A stretch of DNA of 64,000 nt, taken from NCBI RefSeq assembly GCF_000724605.1, contig NZ_CP008802.1, positions 1,426,001-1,490,000 on the forward strand, in the 5' to 3' direction. How positions within the stretch are numbered: the first letter of the stretch is position 1; the number at the start of each line of letters is the position of its first letter. Both the position numbers and the translations under genes were made by a program. The stretch comes from Actinotignum schaalii (lineage in GTDB: Bacteria > Actinomycetota > Actinomycetes > Actinomycetales > Actinomycetaceae). Shown here in pieces: positions 8,032-16,476 of the stretch. The notes beneath the pieces were generated by a model. It did not search any database. It saw only the letters and a program-made list of their open reading frames with translations, and was not told the origin of the DNA.

Positions 8032-8476
8032 CTAACGCGAATGCTTCAGGAACGCCGGCAAATTGACCGGGTTGAAGCTGAAAACTCCCGGATGGGTAAT
8101 ATCCGCTTCCCAGGTCTGCGCCTTGCCCTCCGCGGTCCAACTAATAAGCGCGGTAGTGGCTTTGCGCTCCACATGAAAATCGACCACACTCTCCCACGGG
8201 TACCGCCGGAAACGCTCGCCGTCCGCCCGCGATATATGCGACAGCCCCGACTTCCCCTCCGGATTGATCACAATAAACTCGGCATCGGTCACCACCAGCA
8301 CCCGGATCACCGCCGCGTCAATCGCATTCCACAGGTTCGACACTAGGAGCTTGCCGATCCCCCCCCAGGAGACCGCGATACTTGCGCACCACCAGGTAGT
8401 TCGCGCCAGCCTCGATGCCGTGCTCGCGAAGAAACGCGAGAATATCTTCTTCCGTCACGCCCCGAATAACACCCAT
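8032..8476 (-). pseudogene. Hypothetical protein, frameshifted in a G8 tract (possible phase variation)
   Basis: Two overlapping frames join into one protein of about 147 residues if the eight-G tract (C8 on the + strand, 8359-8366) had seven. It would read MGVIRGVTEEDILAFLREHG, then YLVVRKYRGLLGG, then IGKLLVSNLWNAIDAAVIRV and a beta-rich C-terminal part (FIVINPEG, RYPWESVVDFHVER) resembling a small PH-like or GRAM-like domain. With eight Gs the first frame ends after DRQAPSVEPVECD. The ATG at 8476 has GAAGGG upstream. The stop codon lies inside the IS target duplication. It may be a sequencing error, a mutation or a switch. Confidence 0.55.
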
Positions 8477-8718
8477 GATCGTGCACCCTTCTCGCGAATA
8501 TCGCGACACCCGAGGCGACCCCTTTCCCCGCACCCTTGCGCGAAGTTTGTCACCTCAATAATTTGAGTTTATACCTTTTTACGACGACGCACACCCGCTT
8601 CACGCCTCCTTTTCGCACAGCACCGCCGATTCGCACCCAGCCCTACCCATCCCCTCCCCACGCCAGCCATCCACCCAGCTCGCACCACTTGAACATTGTC
8701 CTACCGCGATCACTTTAA
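8477..8718. other. Gene-free region upstream of LPXTG gene
   Basis: No supported gene in this part of the 303-bp gap. It is rich in CCC/CAC and carries one copy of the recurrent motif ACGACGACGC (8581-8590). Confidence 0.5.
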
Positions 8719-8745
8719 CTAACACTAAATTTCATTTAGGGTTAG
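8719..8745. promoter_or_regulatory. Inverted repeat in promoter of surface-protein gene
   Basis: CTAACACTAAAT and ATTTAGGGTTAG form 12-bp arms (11 of 12 match) with a 3-nt spacer, 34 bp upstream of the start codon. The TTAGG(G)TTAG half-site is reminiscent of DtxR-type iron boxes, but the spacing differs from the classic 19-bp box. It could also be another repressor's operator. Confidence 0.35.
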
Positions 8746-8779
8746 AAGCATAAGTAACCACAACTCTGGATAGGACATC

Positions 8780-11197
8780 ATGACAAAGATGCGCAAGCTC
8801 GCCGTCGGAACACTATCCGCCCTCACGGTCCTGGGATGCGGAATCGTAGCCCCGCTCGCCGTGGCGGACGTTCCCACCGCGGATAACCCCAGCCCGGCCA
8901 TCGTATCGGGCCTGGCAGTCGGTGATGGCAGCCTCATCACCCCGCAAGATAAGAACGGTAAAGACGCAAAATTCAGCGTAGGCATGCAACTGCGCGCCGC
9001 CGACGGCTCGGCTTCCAATAATTTCCCGATGCCGGGCGATCCGCAGCGCGATACGGGCAACCGCCTCAATTGCATGCGCAATAACCTCATCGACCTCACC
9101 AAGACCACCGAGCTCACCGCACGCATCCAGGTGCGTAATAACACCACCTCCCCGCTCTACGGACTCAGCTACCAGGTCGGATGGATGGACGGCGACGCCG
9201 CATACAACACCTCCGGCGCCCCGGTAGACGCTTCAGGTTTCGTCGTCGATGGCCCCAAACTCAAAGAAGCCATCACCACCTCCGGCGTATCCACCAAGGT
9301 CACCATCTGGCTCATCCTCCAAAACGGCACCCAAAAGACCCTCGATATGATGACCGATGCGGACTGGGATAACGTGGCAACGGTGTGGCTCCGCGGCACT
9401 CTCCCGGCTTCTACCGGCCCGGATGATGTGATCACCCTGGACGTCCCGCTCAAGTTCAATCAGGATGTTGCCACGGTCAAGGGTTTGATGCCGGTGGCCT
9501 CGCTCAAGAACCACACCCTCACCCTCTCGGGAACCGACTACGGCGAAGCCATGTCGAAGAAGCCGCAGGGTTATATGCGGATTATCCGCTTCCGTGGCTT
9601 CACCCCACTAACCGAGCTAGATAACGGCGCTGCCAGCCAGCACGGCACCACCGGCACGTTCGTGGCGGTGGAAAAATCCGATGCCGCTAATTACAGCGAC
9701 CTTTCCGGTCCCTTCACCCAGGTTCCCCTCGCCGTGCAGCAGGCCATGCCCACGGTGAAGCACCGGGATGTGGATGCCGCGAAGAAGGTGCCCTTCGCTG
9801 ATGGTTTCAACCTCCAGTACCAGACCACCTACACCAACGCGCTGAAATCGCAATGCGAGGGCTACGAGAGTATGATCTCGAAGATTTCGACGGCCACGGT
9901 GAATTCCTACCAGATCGACCTCATGCCGATTCGGGATGCGATTCGCGATAAGGGTTACTCGGTTGGGGCAACCGCTGACCAGATCATGCCGGTCTACGCC
10001 TACGGGATGTCCACCCAGCAGCCCAGTTTCGTGGACGCCCAGGGCAATCCCATCGCGATGAACGAGGGCGCTTATGCCCCGCTCGCCGCGGAGCTTTCCA
10101 ACGCGCATGTGCGCCTGGTCAAGGTTGTGGAGGCCAGCGACATCACGATTCCGCAGTACAGTGCTTACAATTCCCGCGCCCAGCTGAGCACGATCCGCGG
10201 TCTTGCGGAGCAGGCGGCGCAGACGGGCAACCTCGACCTGGCCACCCTCACGAGCGACCGCGATCCGCAAGCTCTCACCGACGCGAAGCAGGTCATCACC
10301 TATTCCACCGCGAATTACGATGCCCCGGATGGCACCGGTATTCCCACCCGCGTGATTATCGACGCCTCCCAGGTGGATACGGCCACGCCCGGCGTTTACC
10401 CGGTCACCTACAAGCGTGCCGTGAAAACGCAGGACGCCGCGGGTACCTGGGTGGAAGATATTGTGTCCACGACGGCGCAGGTCACCGTCACCGCGGTGAA
10501 CGCTGCTTACCAGCCGGCCTCCGCCACGCGCGAGAATCTGGATCCGGTCACCGTGAACGTGCCCGCTCCGAGGTTCACGGATGCGAACGGCGCTGCGGTC
10601 ACGCCCGCGCTCAGCGTGAACGGTGCTTACACCCTCAATGACGGCGCGACCCTGCCGAAGGGCTGGGATGTTGCGATTAATTCGAACGACGGCGCACTTA
10701 CCGTGACCATGGGGAAGGACGCTGCCACCGGAACTCACGAGCTGCCAATCAAGGTGACTTTTGCCGATGGGAGCAGCACCGTTCTGGCCGCGAAGCTGAG
10801 CTTCACCCAGAAGGCCGCGACGCTCACCCCGGGAACTCCGATCCCGCCGGAGCCCACGGTTGAGCCGACTGTTGATCCCACGGTGGAACCGACCACCGAG
10901 CCGACGGTAGACCCGACTGTTGATCCGACCACTGACCCAACGGTAGCGCCCACGGCCCAGCCAACAACTCCGGTCGCGCCCACAACCGCTCCGACTGCCG
11001 AACCGACCGTTGCGCCAACAGCCGCGCCGGCGGCTCCGAGCACCGCACCCGCGGCGGCTGAACCGACAGCGCCGAGCAAGCCCGCCCGCGTCGTCAAGAA
11101 GAAGCTGCCCGCCACCGGTGCGGAGAGTGCGTGGCTGCTGGCTGGAGCTCTCGCCCTGGTGGGAACCGGTCTGCTGGCACGGCGCCGGCATAGCTAA
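8780..11197 (+). CDS. LPXTG-anchored surface protein with Rib-like domain
   Basis: An 805-residue protein. It has a signal peptide (KMRKLAVGTLSALTVLGCGI to APLAVAD) and a long N-terminal region (about 30-490) that I cannot assign. A Rib/alpha-like beta domain (about 500-570) ends in TPGVYPVTYKR, and a second beta domain follows (about 575-680). Next come ~90 residues of PTVEPT/PTVDPT repeats as a wall-spanning stalk, then LPATG, a hydrophobic helix and an RRRHS tail. Sortase therefore anchors it to peptidoglycan; adhesion is the likely role. GGATAGGA lies upstream of the start. A strong hairpin follows the gene. Confidence 0.85.
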   Translation: MTKMRKLAVGTLSALTVLGCGIVAPLAVADVPTADNPSPAIVSGLAVGDGSLITPQDKNGKDAKFSVGMQLRAADGSASNNFPMPGDPQRDTGNRLNCMRNNLIDLTKTTELTARIQVRNNTTSPLYGLSYQVGWMDGDAAYNTSGAPVDASGFVVDGPKLKEAITTSGVSTKVTIWLILQNGTQKTLDMMTDADWDNVATVWLRGTLPASTGPDDVITLDVPLKFNQDVATVKGLMPVASLKNHTLTLSGTDYGEAMSKKPQGYMRIIRFRGFTPLTELDNGAASQHGTTGTFVAVEKSDAANYSDLSGPFTQVPLAVQQAMPTVKHRDVDAAKKVPFADGFNLQYQTTYTNALKSQCEGYESMISKISTATVNSYQIDLMPIRDAIRDKGYSVGATADQIMPVYAYGMSTQQPSFVDAQGNPIAMNEGAYAPLAAELSNAHVRLVKVVEASDITIPQYSAYNSRAQLSTIRGLAEQAAQTGNLDLATLTSDRDPQALTDAKQVITYSTANYDAPDGTGIPTRVIIDASQVDTATPGVYPVTYKRAVKTQDAAGTWVEDIVSTTAQVTVTAVNAAYQPASATRENLDPVTVNVPAPRFTDANGAAVTPALSVNGAYTLNDGATLPKGWDVAINSNDGALTVTMGKDAATGTHELPIKVTFADGSSTVLAAKLSFTQKAATLTPGTPIPPEPTVEPTVDPTVEPTTEPTVDPTVDPTTDPTVAPTAQPTTPVAPTTAPTAEPTVAPTAAPAAPSTAPAAAEPTAPSKPARVVKKKLPATGAESAWLLAGALALVGTGLLARRRHS

Positions 11198-11217
11198 GCA
11201 GCGCATAGCCAACTACA

Positions 11218-11262
11218 AACAGGTGTGGCCCGGAACCGCGAAGGTTCCGGGCCACACCTGTT
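11218..11262. terminator. Strong bidirectional terminator
   Basis: A perfect 20-bp stem (11218-11237 with 11243-11262) with a 5-nt GCGAA loop. It lies between the convergent surface-protein and ABC-permease genes. Confidence 0.85.
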
Positions 11263-11331
11263 GAGCAACACTTTTGACCAGGCAACATCCCTTGGCGGGC
11301 AAGCCCGCCGCCGGCTAGCTGCGCCGTCGTG

Positions 11332-12192
11332 CTATGCAGAAACCGCGGCGCGGGTGCGCGCGCCCTCGAGTTTGCCGCGCAAACCGTGCGGGGAAATCAA
11401 CCAGACCACCAGGAACATAATGCCCTGCGCCGTCACCACCGCGGCGCCGGAGGGTAGGTCGAGCCAGTAGGAGACGTACAGGCCCACCAGCGCGCACACG
11501 GCAGCGAAAACCGGCGCGAAAATCAGCATGACGCGGAAGCGGTTGGTGACCAGGTACGCCGTGGCGCCCGGCACGATCACCAGCGCGATAATGAGGATCG
11601 CGCCCACTGCCTGCATGGCTGTCACCACTGTGAGCGCCAGGCAGAACAGCAGAATCGCGCCGAGGCTGCGGGCGCGGATGCCGATGGCTTGCAGGTGGGT
11701 GGGGTCGAAAGCGTAGGCGGTCAGGTCGCGGCGCTTGAACAGCAAAATTGCGAGCGCGAGCGGGGCCAGGATCACCACCTGGATCATATCCGCGCGCGTG
11801 ACGCCCAGCAGGTCGCCGAAGATTACGTGGTTGAGGTCCACATTGGAAGGATTGAGTTTGATGAGGATCAAACCGATCGCGAAGAATAAAGTAAACACTG
11901 CTCCCATGGAGGCGTCTTCTTTGACTCGCGAGGTGGAGCGCAGCAGGAAAATGAGTGCCACCGCGATGAGGGCGGCGATAACCGCGCCCAGGGAGAAGGG
12001 CATTCCCAGCACGTAAGCGATGACCACGCCGGGCAGAATCGCGTGCGAGAGGGCGTCGCCCATAAGCGACCATCCGATGAGCACCAGCCAGCAGCTGATA
12101 ACCGCGCACACAATTGCCGCGGTGAGGGTGACCGTGGCTCCGCGCACCATAAACGGGTGCGTCCACATTTCAACGAAAAGTTCGTACCACAC
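11332..12192 (-). CDS. Metal ABC transporter permease (ZnuB/MntB family)
   Basis: A 286-residue integral membrane protein with about eight or nine hydrophobic segments, starting VWYELFVEMWTHPFMVRGAT. The family signature is visible: LMGDALSHAILPGVVIAYVL, then the AVGAILIIALVIVPGATAYL segment. The GTG start at 12192 overlaps the TAG stop of the ATPase gene (TAGTG) with AAAGGAGA upstream, so the two are translationally coupled. It forms the channel of the Mn/Zn(/Fe)-type importer with the two upstream genes. Confidence 0.9.
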   Translation of the reverse strand: MWYELFVEMWTHPFMVRGATVTLTAAIVCAVISCWLVLIGWSLMGDALSHAILPGVVIAYVLGMPFSLGAVIAALIAVALIFLLRSTSRVKEDASMGAVFTLFFAIGLILIKLNPSNVDLNHVIFGDLLGVTRADMIQVVILAPLALAILLFKRRDLTAYAFDPTHLQAIGIRARSLGAILLFCLALTVVTAMQAVGAILIIALVIVPGATAYLVTNRFRVMLIFAPVFAAVCALVGLYVSYWLDLPSGAAVVTAQGIMFLVVWLISPHGLRGKLEGARTRAAVSA

Positions 12193-13079
12193 TAGCGATT
12201 CTCCTTTACGTTGCGCAGCTGCGTGGCCGGGTCCGCGGCTGGAGCGGTGGCCGGGTTTGTGACCGAGTCCGGGTCCGGAGCGGTTGCCGAATCCGTGGCC
12301 GGATGTGTAGCCGGATCCGCGGCCGGGTCCGGTTCGCCGTGATCGGGGACGACGCCGAAAGCCTGCATGAGGTGCTCGGGCTTCATGGCCTCGGCCACCG
12401 GGCCGTGGAAAATGACGCGCCGGTTGAGGAGGAGCACTTCGGAGCACAGCTGGGGCAGGCCGGCCAGGTCGTGAGTGGCGACCAGGATGGTCACCCCGGA
12501 GGCCGCCAGTTTTTGGAGCAGCGCAATAATCATGGTTTCCGAGGGTTTATCCACCCCGGCGAAGGGTTCGTCCAGGAGCATGAGCTGGGCGCCCTGCGCG
12601 ATGGCACGCGCGATAAAAACGCGTTTGCGCTGCCCGCCGGACAGCGAGCCGATCTGGCGATCAGCGTAGGGAGTCATTTCGACCATGTCGAGGGCGTGGC
12701 GCACGGCCTCGCGGTCCTCGGCGCGGGCACGGCGGGTGGGGCCCATGAAGCCGTAGCGGCCCATGGTCACCACTTCCTGCACGCTGACCGGGAAAGCCCA
12801 GTCCACGCCTTCGTTTTGGGGGACGTAGCCGACCAGGCCGGCTTTGCGGGCTCGCGCGCCGCTCTGGCCGAGGATCGTAATATCCCCGCCGTGGCGCACC
12901 GATCCCATAATTGATTTCATGAGCGTTGATTTACCCGAGCCGTTTTGCCCCACGAGGGCGCAAATAACCCCCGGGGTCAGCCCGAAGCTCACCGAGGTGA
13001 GGGCCTGCACCGAGCCGTAGCGCGCGTGAACACCGCTCACCTCAAGAGCGTATTTCGGAGTTTCTACTGGTGTTGCCAC
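12192..13079 (-). CDS. Metal ABC transporter ATP-binding protein
   Basis: A 295-residue ATPase with Walker A GQNGSGKST, signature LSGGQRKRVFIARAI, Walker B LMLLDEPFAGVD and the H-loop (ATHDL). It closely follows the pattern of ATPases from manganese/zinc importers (VGYVPQNEGVDWAFPVSVQEVV). The last ~55 residues are an unusual DPAT/NPAT-rich acidic tail that the family lacks. The GTG start at 13079 has GGCGGAGAAA upstream. It energises the permease encoded next. Confidence 0.92.
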   Translation of the reverse strand: MATPVETPKYALEVSGVHARYGSVQALTSVSFGLTPGVICALVGQNGSGKSTLMKSIMGSVRHGGDITILGQSGARARKAGLVGYVPQNEGVDWAFPVSVQEVVTMGRYGFMGPTRRARAEDREAVRHALDMVEMTPYADRQIGSLSGGQRKRVFIARAIAQGAQLMLLDEPFAGVDKPSETMIIALLQKLAASGVTILVATHDLAGLPQLCSEVLLLNRRVIFHGPVAEAMKPEHLMQAFGVVPDHGEPDPAADPATHPATDSATAPDPDSVTNPATAPAADPATQLRNVKENR

Positions 13080-13190
13080 CGTTTCTCCGCCTTTCTGCGA
13101 TTATGCATGCTTGCGAGCTGCAGGTATGGCGACTACCGCCGCCGTGTTAGCAGCGTTCACCTGCAAGCAGTGTGTATATGCGAGCAGCGT

Positions 13191-14168
13191 TTACTTGCCG
13201 GCCGGTTTCGTGGGTTCTCCCGCGGCTTCACCCGCTTTGCCGGTCAGCCCGCGGGTAATGAGATCGGCGTCGTACCGAAGCAAATCGAGGTAGGTGGGCA
13301 CGGGGCCGTCCGCCTCGGAAAGCGAGTCGACGTACAGTAAGCCGGCCACCGGAACACCGGTGTCTTCGGCAACGGACGCCATTTTGTCGTCCACGGTGGA
13401 TTCGCAGAACAGCGCCCGCACCCCGGAGGTGCGCACGAAATTCTCGAGGTCGGCCTTCGCCTTGGGGGTTTGCGCGCCTTCGGCATTGACCGCCCACAGG
13501 TACTTTTCTTGTAGGCCGTGATCGCGCGTGAGGTAGGAGAATGCGCCTTCGCAGCTCACCAGCGCGCGCTGGGATTCGGGAATGGTGGCCAGGGCCGCGT
13601 CCATATCGCTGGCGATGGCATCCAGTTGTTTCTTGTAGTTTTCGCCGTTGGTGCGGTAATCCTCAGCGTGGGCGGGATCGACCTTCGCGAAAGCGGTGAC
13701 CATATTATCCACGTACAATTTGCCGTTCTTCGGGCTCATCCACGCGTGCGGATTCGGTTTGCCCTGGTAATCGCCTTCCGCGATGGCCACGGGTTCGATG
13801 CCGTCGGAGAGGTTAATGCGTTCCGCGGTGGAATTCTCCACGAATTTTTCGAACCAACGCTCCAGGCCCAGGCCGTTGTACAGGATAATATCGGCGCCTT
13901 CCGCGCGTTTAATATCGCCGGGCGAGGGTTGATAATCGTGAATTTCTTCGCCCGGGTTGGTGATCGAGGCGACCTCCATATGCTCACCGGCAATATTGCT
14001 CGCCATATCGGCCAGCACCGTGAAGGTGGTGAGCACTTGCGGTTTCTCGCTTCCCGCGCTTTTTTCCGGCGACGACGCAGCTCCGCAGGCCCCCAGCAGG
14101 GCAAGCATGCTCGCCAGCAGCGCGGCCAGGCCGGCCCGGACCGCACCCCGTTGATATCCCATTCCCAT
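13191..14168 (-). CDS. Metal ABC transporter substrate-binding lipoprotein (probably Mn2+)
   Basis: A 325-residue cluster A-I binding protein. The lipobox LGAC lies near residue 28. Metal-ligand motifs are visible: HDYQPSPGD, HAWMSP, CEGAFSYLTRDHG and the C-terminal D in the LLYVDSL region. It lacks the long His-rich loop of ZnuA, and EGAFSY with WAVNAEGAQTP resembles SitA/PsaA/MntA, so Mn is more likely than Zn. Of several in-frame ATGs, 14168 gives the best spacing to AGAAAGGGG. It is the first gene of the three-gene operon; the 111-bp gap before the ATPase shows no gene. The upstream palindrome suggests metal-responsive repression. Confidence 0.9.
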   Translation of the reverse strand: MGMGYQRGAVRAGLAALLASMLALLGACGAASSPEKSAGSEKPQVLTTFTVLADMASNIAGEHMEVASITNPGEEIHDYQPSPGDIKRAEGADIILYNGLGLERWFEKFVENSTAERINLSDGIEPVAIAEGDYQGKPNPHAWMSPKNGKLYVDNMVTAFAKVDPAHAEDYRTNGENYKKQLDAIASDMDAALATIPESQRALVSCEGAFSYLTRDHGLQEKYLWAVNAEGAQTPKAKADLENFVRTSGVRALFCESTVDDKMASVAEDTGVPVAGLLYVDSLSEADGPVPTYLDLLRYDADLITRGLTGKAGEAAGEPTKPAGK

Positions 14169-14243
14169 CACCATCCCCTTTCTGGCTATACTGGGCGTTG
14201 GTGCCCTAATAGGATGCACCTTGTGAGGAAGCCCAACGCTCGT

Positions 14244-14263
14244 AAGTAAGGGTACCCTTACTT
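14244..14263. promoter_or_regulatory. Probable metalloregulator operator (DtxR/MntR-like)
   Basis: A perfect 20-bp palindrome, AAGTAAGGGTACCCTTACTT, about 76 bp upstream of the metal-importer start. A TAAGG-N4-CCTTA core is compatible with DtxR/MntR/IdeR-family boxes, but the regulator is not in this window. Confidence 0.6.
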
Positions 14264-14441
14264 TTTGGTGACGGGGCCTAATCCTACGCGATTTCACCAC
14301 CGCGCGCGAGGGTTTTATCCCGTGGCTGGGACTTTCTCCCCGAGTATTCGCCACATTTTTTACTTAATATGACATCGCCCACCGCGCCGCCAAGCGTGAA
14401 CACCACATTTTGCTGTCGGAGGCCCCGGGTAGACTTCCCCC

Positions 14442-15503
14442 ATGGATGAGATGGACGCTATCGGTCGGGAAATTGACACCATCGCCGCTTCCCTCGGCGA
14501 TATTCCGGAAGCCGAACCCGGCGAACCGGGCTACATCATTAACACCTGGGAACGCGTGGTGACCGCGTGCCGGGCGGGAATGCGCCCGGTGGCATCCACA
14601 GAGGGGCTGCGCCTGGCCGTGGCTATCGGGCACAACCTGAAAACTGTGGAACTTTCCCCGGCGCGCGACGCTGAGGGGCGTTCGTATCTCAACCTGCGCT
14701 GCTCGGTGGGGCGGGCAGATTTCATCGATGTCACCGGCCTGGCCGGCTGGGTTTTTGAGACTTTTTCTCTGGGCGATGTGCGTATTGTCGGGGAGGATGT
14801 GGTCCTGCACCTGGCGTTGCGCATGGCGGGATTGCCTTTCTCGCGGCTCACCAGCATGGTGAAGTTCCTCGTCGTCGCCGCTATCGACGCCACCGCGGTG
14901 TTCGTGCGCGGTCTCGATAACGTTCCCCCCACGAAAGATGATCTTTTCGGGCCGGAAGCGGTAGCCGGCGCCGGGGATATTCTGGAGGATACGTTTTCCG
15001 CGCGCCCGGAAATGAATCCTTTTGTGGGCAATGCGCCCGGGGATACCGATCAGTTCACGGACCCGGCCGGGGTGGATGCTCGTTTCGATGAGCTGCTGGG
15101 CACGGCCGGAGTGTATCGCTGGAACGGCTTGGTTTCTGCGCTCGCTCCGCTGCTCGGGCAGCGCGATGCGGCGGAGGCTGAATACGGTTTCGGGGCTACC
15201 CTCCGGGTGGATGGGGCGCAGGTGCCGGTGGTGATGCTGCGCAATACCCTGATGAGCGGGGCGGATAGCGCGGCCGTGACCTTGCGGCTGGGCGATGCTA
15301 GCGCGGATGCGGTGCGGGAAGCGGCACGCCAGGCCGCGGCTCTCCCGCTCGGCGGGGTGGTCGTGCACGGCACGGATCTTTATTTCAGCCACGCTTTTGA
15401 AATTAGCGGGCAACGGCCCGGGTGGATTGCCAGCCAAATCGAAGGCGCGGCGCGGTGTGCCCGCGAGCTGAGCGGGCCGGCGGGGCCGGGCAGCACGCGC
15501 TAA
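14442..15503 (+). CDS. Hypothetical protein with two YbjN-like halves
   Basis: A 353-residue acidic protein without signal peptide. Each half ends in a beta-strand followed by an amphipathic helix with the pattern seen in YbjN proteins: VVLHLALRMAGLPFSRLTSM in the first half and YFSHAFEISGQRPGWIASQI in the second. YbjN proteins have a type III secretion chaperone-like fold and unknown biochemical role. Related-looking helices occur in the two genes at 16477-17626. It converges on the RraB/DUF3806-like gene with a 24-bp gap. Assignment rests on pattern only. Confidence 0.45.
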   Translation: MDEMDAIGREIDTIAASLGDIPEAEPGEPGYIINTWERVVTACRAGMRPVASTEGLRLAVAIGHNLKTVELSPARDAEGRSYLNLRCSVGRADFIDVTGLAGWVFETFSLGDVRIVGEDVVLHLALRMAGLPFSRLTSMVKFLVVAAIDATAVFVRGLDNVPPTKDDLFGPEAVAGAGDILEDTFSARPEMNPFVGNAPGDTDQFTDPAGVDARFDELLGTAGVYRWNGLVSALAPLLGQRDAAEAEYGFGATLRVDGAQVPVVMLRNTLMSGADSAAVTLRLGDASADAVREAARQAAALPLGGVVVHGTDLYFSHAFEISGQRPGWIASQIEGAARCARELSGPAGPGSTR

Positions 15504-15527
15504 CGGGCCAGCGCGGCGCAGTATTCG

Positions 15528-16319
15528 CTACTGCTCGGCCGCGGGCAGTTCTAGCACGGCTTCCTGGAGCCGCTCCCACAGGTCCGCTTCGGCGTCGTAC
15601 GCTTCGGCAACGATGGATTCGGGGAAGTAGGCGGTATCGCGTTCCAAGCCCAGCAGGCAGGGGTAGAAACCGCCGCATTGGCGGTAGGCCACCCAGGCAA
15701 GGGGAGTGTGGGCCACCAGCCGGTCCCCGATGAGCACCCCGAGCCCGGAGGCAAGGGCCTGCCGGGAGCGCTGGCCGCGCAATTCAGGCAGCAGCGCACA
15801 AATATCGCGCAGGTTCTGGGGCAATTCCCGCCCGCGCGGCACCAGTTTTTTCGCTTCTTCGCGCGCTTCGTGTAAATAATTCTCATCCCCGGGGGCGAGC
15901 CAGCCGATAGTCCCCTCCGGGTAGTAATCAGGATTATCGCATTCGCGCAGAGCCGGCAGCAGCGAAGCTTCCCAGCCCAGGTAACGCCCGTTGGTGGCGG
16001 CGGCAATGAGCTCCAGGTAGGAACGCGAATCGGCGATGACCCCGTTATCCACGGAAGTGGCGGACCACAAAGTGAGCATCCAGGAATCTTTGGACCGCCC
16101 GAATTGGGACAGTTGTGATTGCTGAACCCAACCGTTGCGTTGCAGGCGGGTGCGGGCGGCCACCGCGGCGCGGCGCGAAGAAAAACGGAGGCGATTGATC
16201 CACATGCGCGGGGCTGTCAGGCGCGCGGCCTCGGCGACCATGGCAAGCAGGGCCCGATCCAGGGCAGAAGCGTCCGCCTGGTTGTCACTCTCGGGGGCCA
16301 GATGTGCTCCATGCGCCAT
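15528..16319 (-). CDS. RraB-like / DUF3806-type protein
   Basis: A 263-residue protein. The first part (about 45-130) has the RraB pattern: F-S-S-R-R-A-A-V-A-A-R-T-R-L-Q-R-N-G-W, W-x-L-T-L, and the hallmark NGRYLGWEA (RraB proteins end with G-G-x-Y-D-G-W-E). The second part (about 170-255) resembles DUF3806 (LRDICALLPELRG, ALASGLGVLIGDRL, FPESIVAEAY). RraB inhibits RNase E in enterobacteria; in actinobacteria such fusions are uncharacterised. It is flanked by YbjN-like genes on both sides. Confidence 0.5.
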   Translation of the reverse strand: MAHGAHLAPESDNQADASALDRALLAMVAEAARLTAPRMWINRLRFSSRRAAVAARTRLQRNGWVQQSQLSQFGRSKDSWMLTLWSATSVDNGVIADSRSYLELIAAATNGRYLGWEASLLPALRECDNPDYYPEGTIGWLAPGDENYLHEAREEAKKLVPRGRELPQNLRDICALLPELRGQRSRQALASGLGVLIGDRLVAHTPLAWVAYRQCGGFYPCLLGLERDTAYFPESIVAEAYDAEADLWERLQEAVLELPAAEQ

Positions 16320-16476
16320 GGCTGCTGGTACCGTCCTTTGCTACTCGAGGGCCGCGGAAAAATCACGAGGATGCTCAGGGGGCCGTCCGCGGACAAGCGT
16401 GGACGGGATGATCTCTATTGTACGCGGCGCGCCCGGCCTGTGCCGCATTCTGCCGCCAACGTGGAATACTGGTGAG

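Noticed and set aside
8536-8718. 60-codon Pro/His-rich + strand frame
   Set aside because: No RBS, repetitive composition, lies in a promoter region; judged non-coding.
9617-11212. 531-codon - strand frame antisense to the LPXTG gene
   Set aside because: Arg/Gly/His-rich shadow of the repetitive stalk; the sense strand has signal peptide, Rib-like domain and LPXTG.
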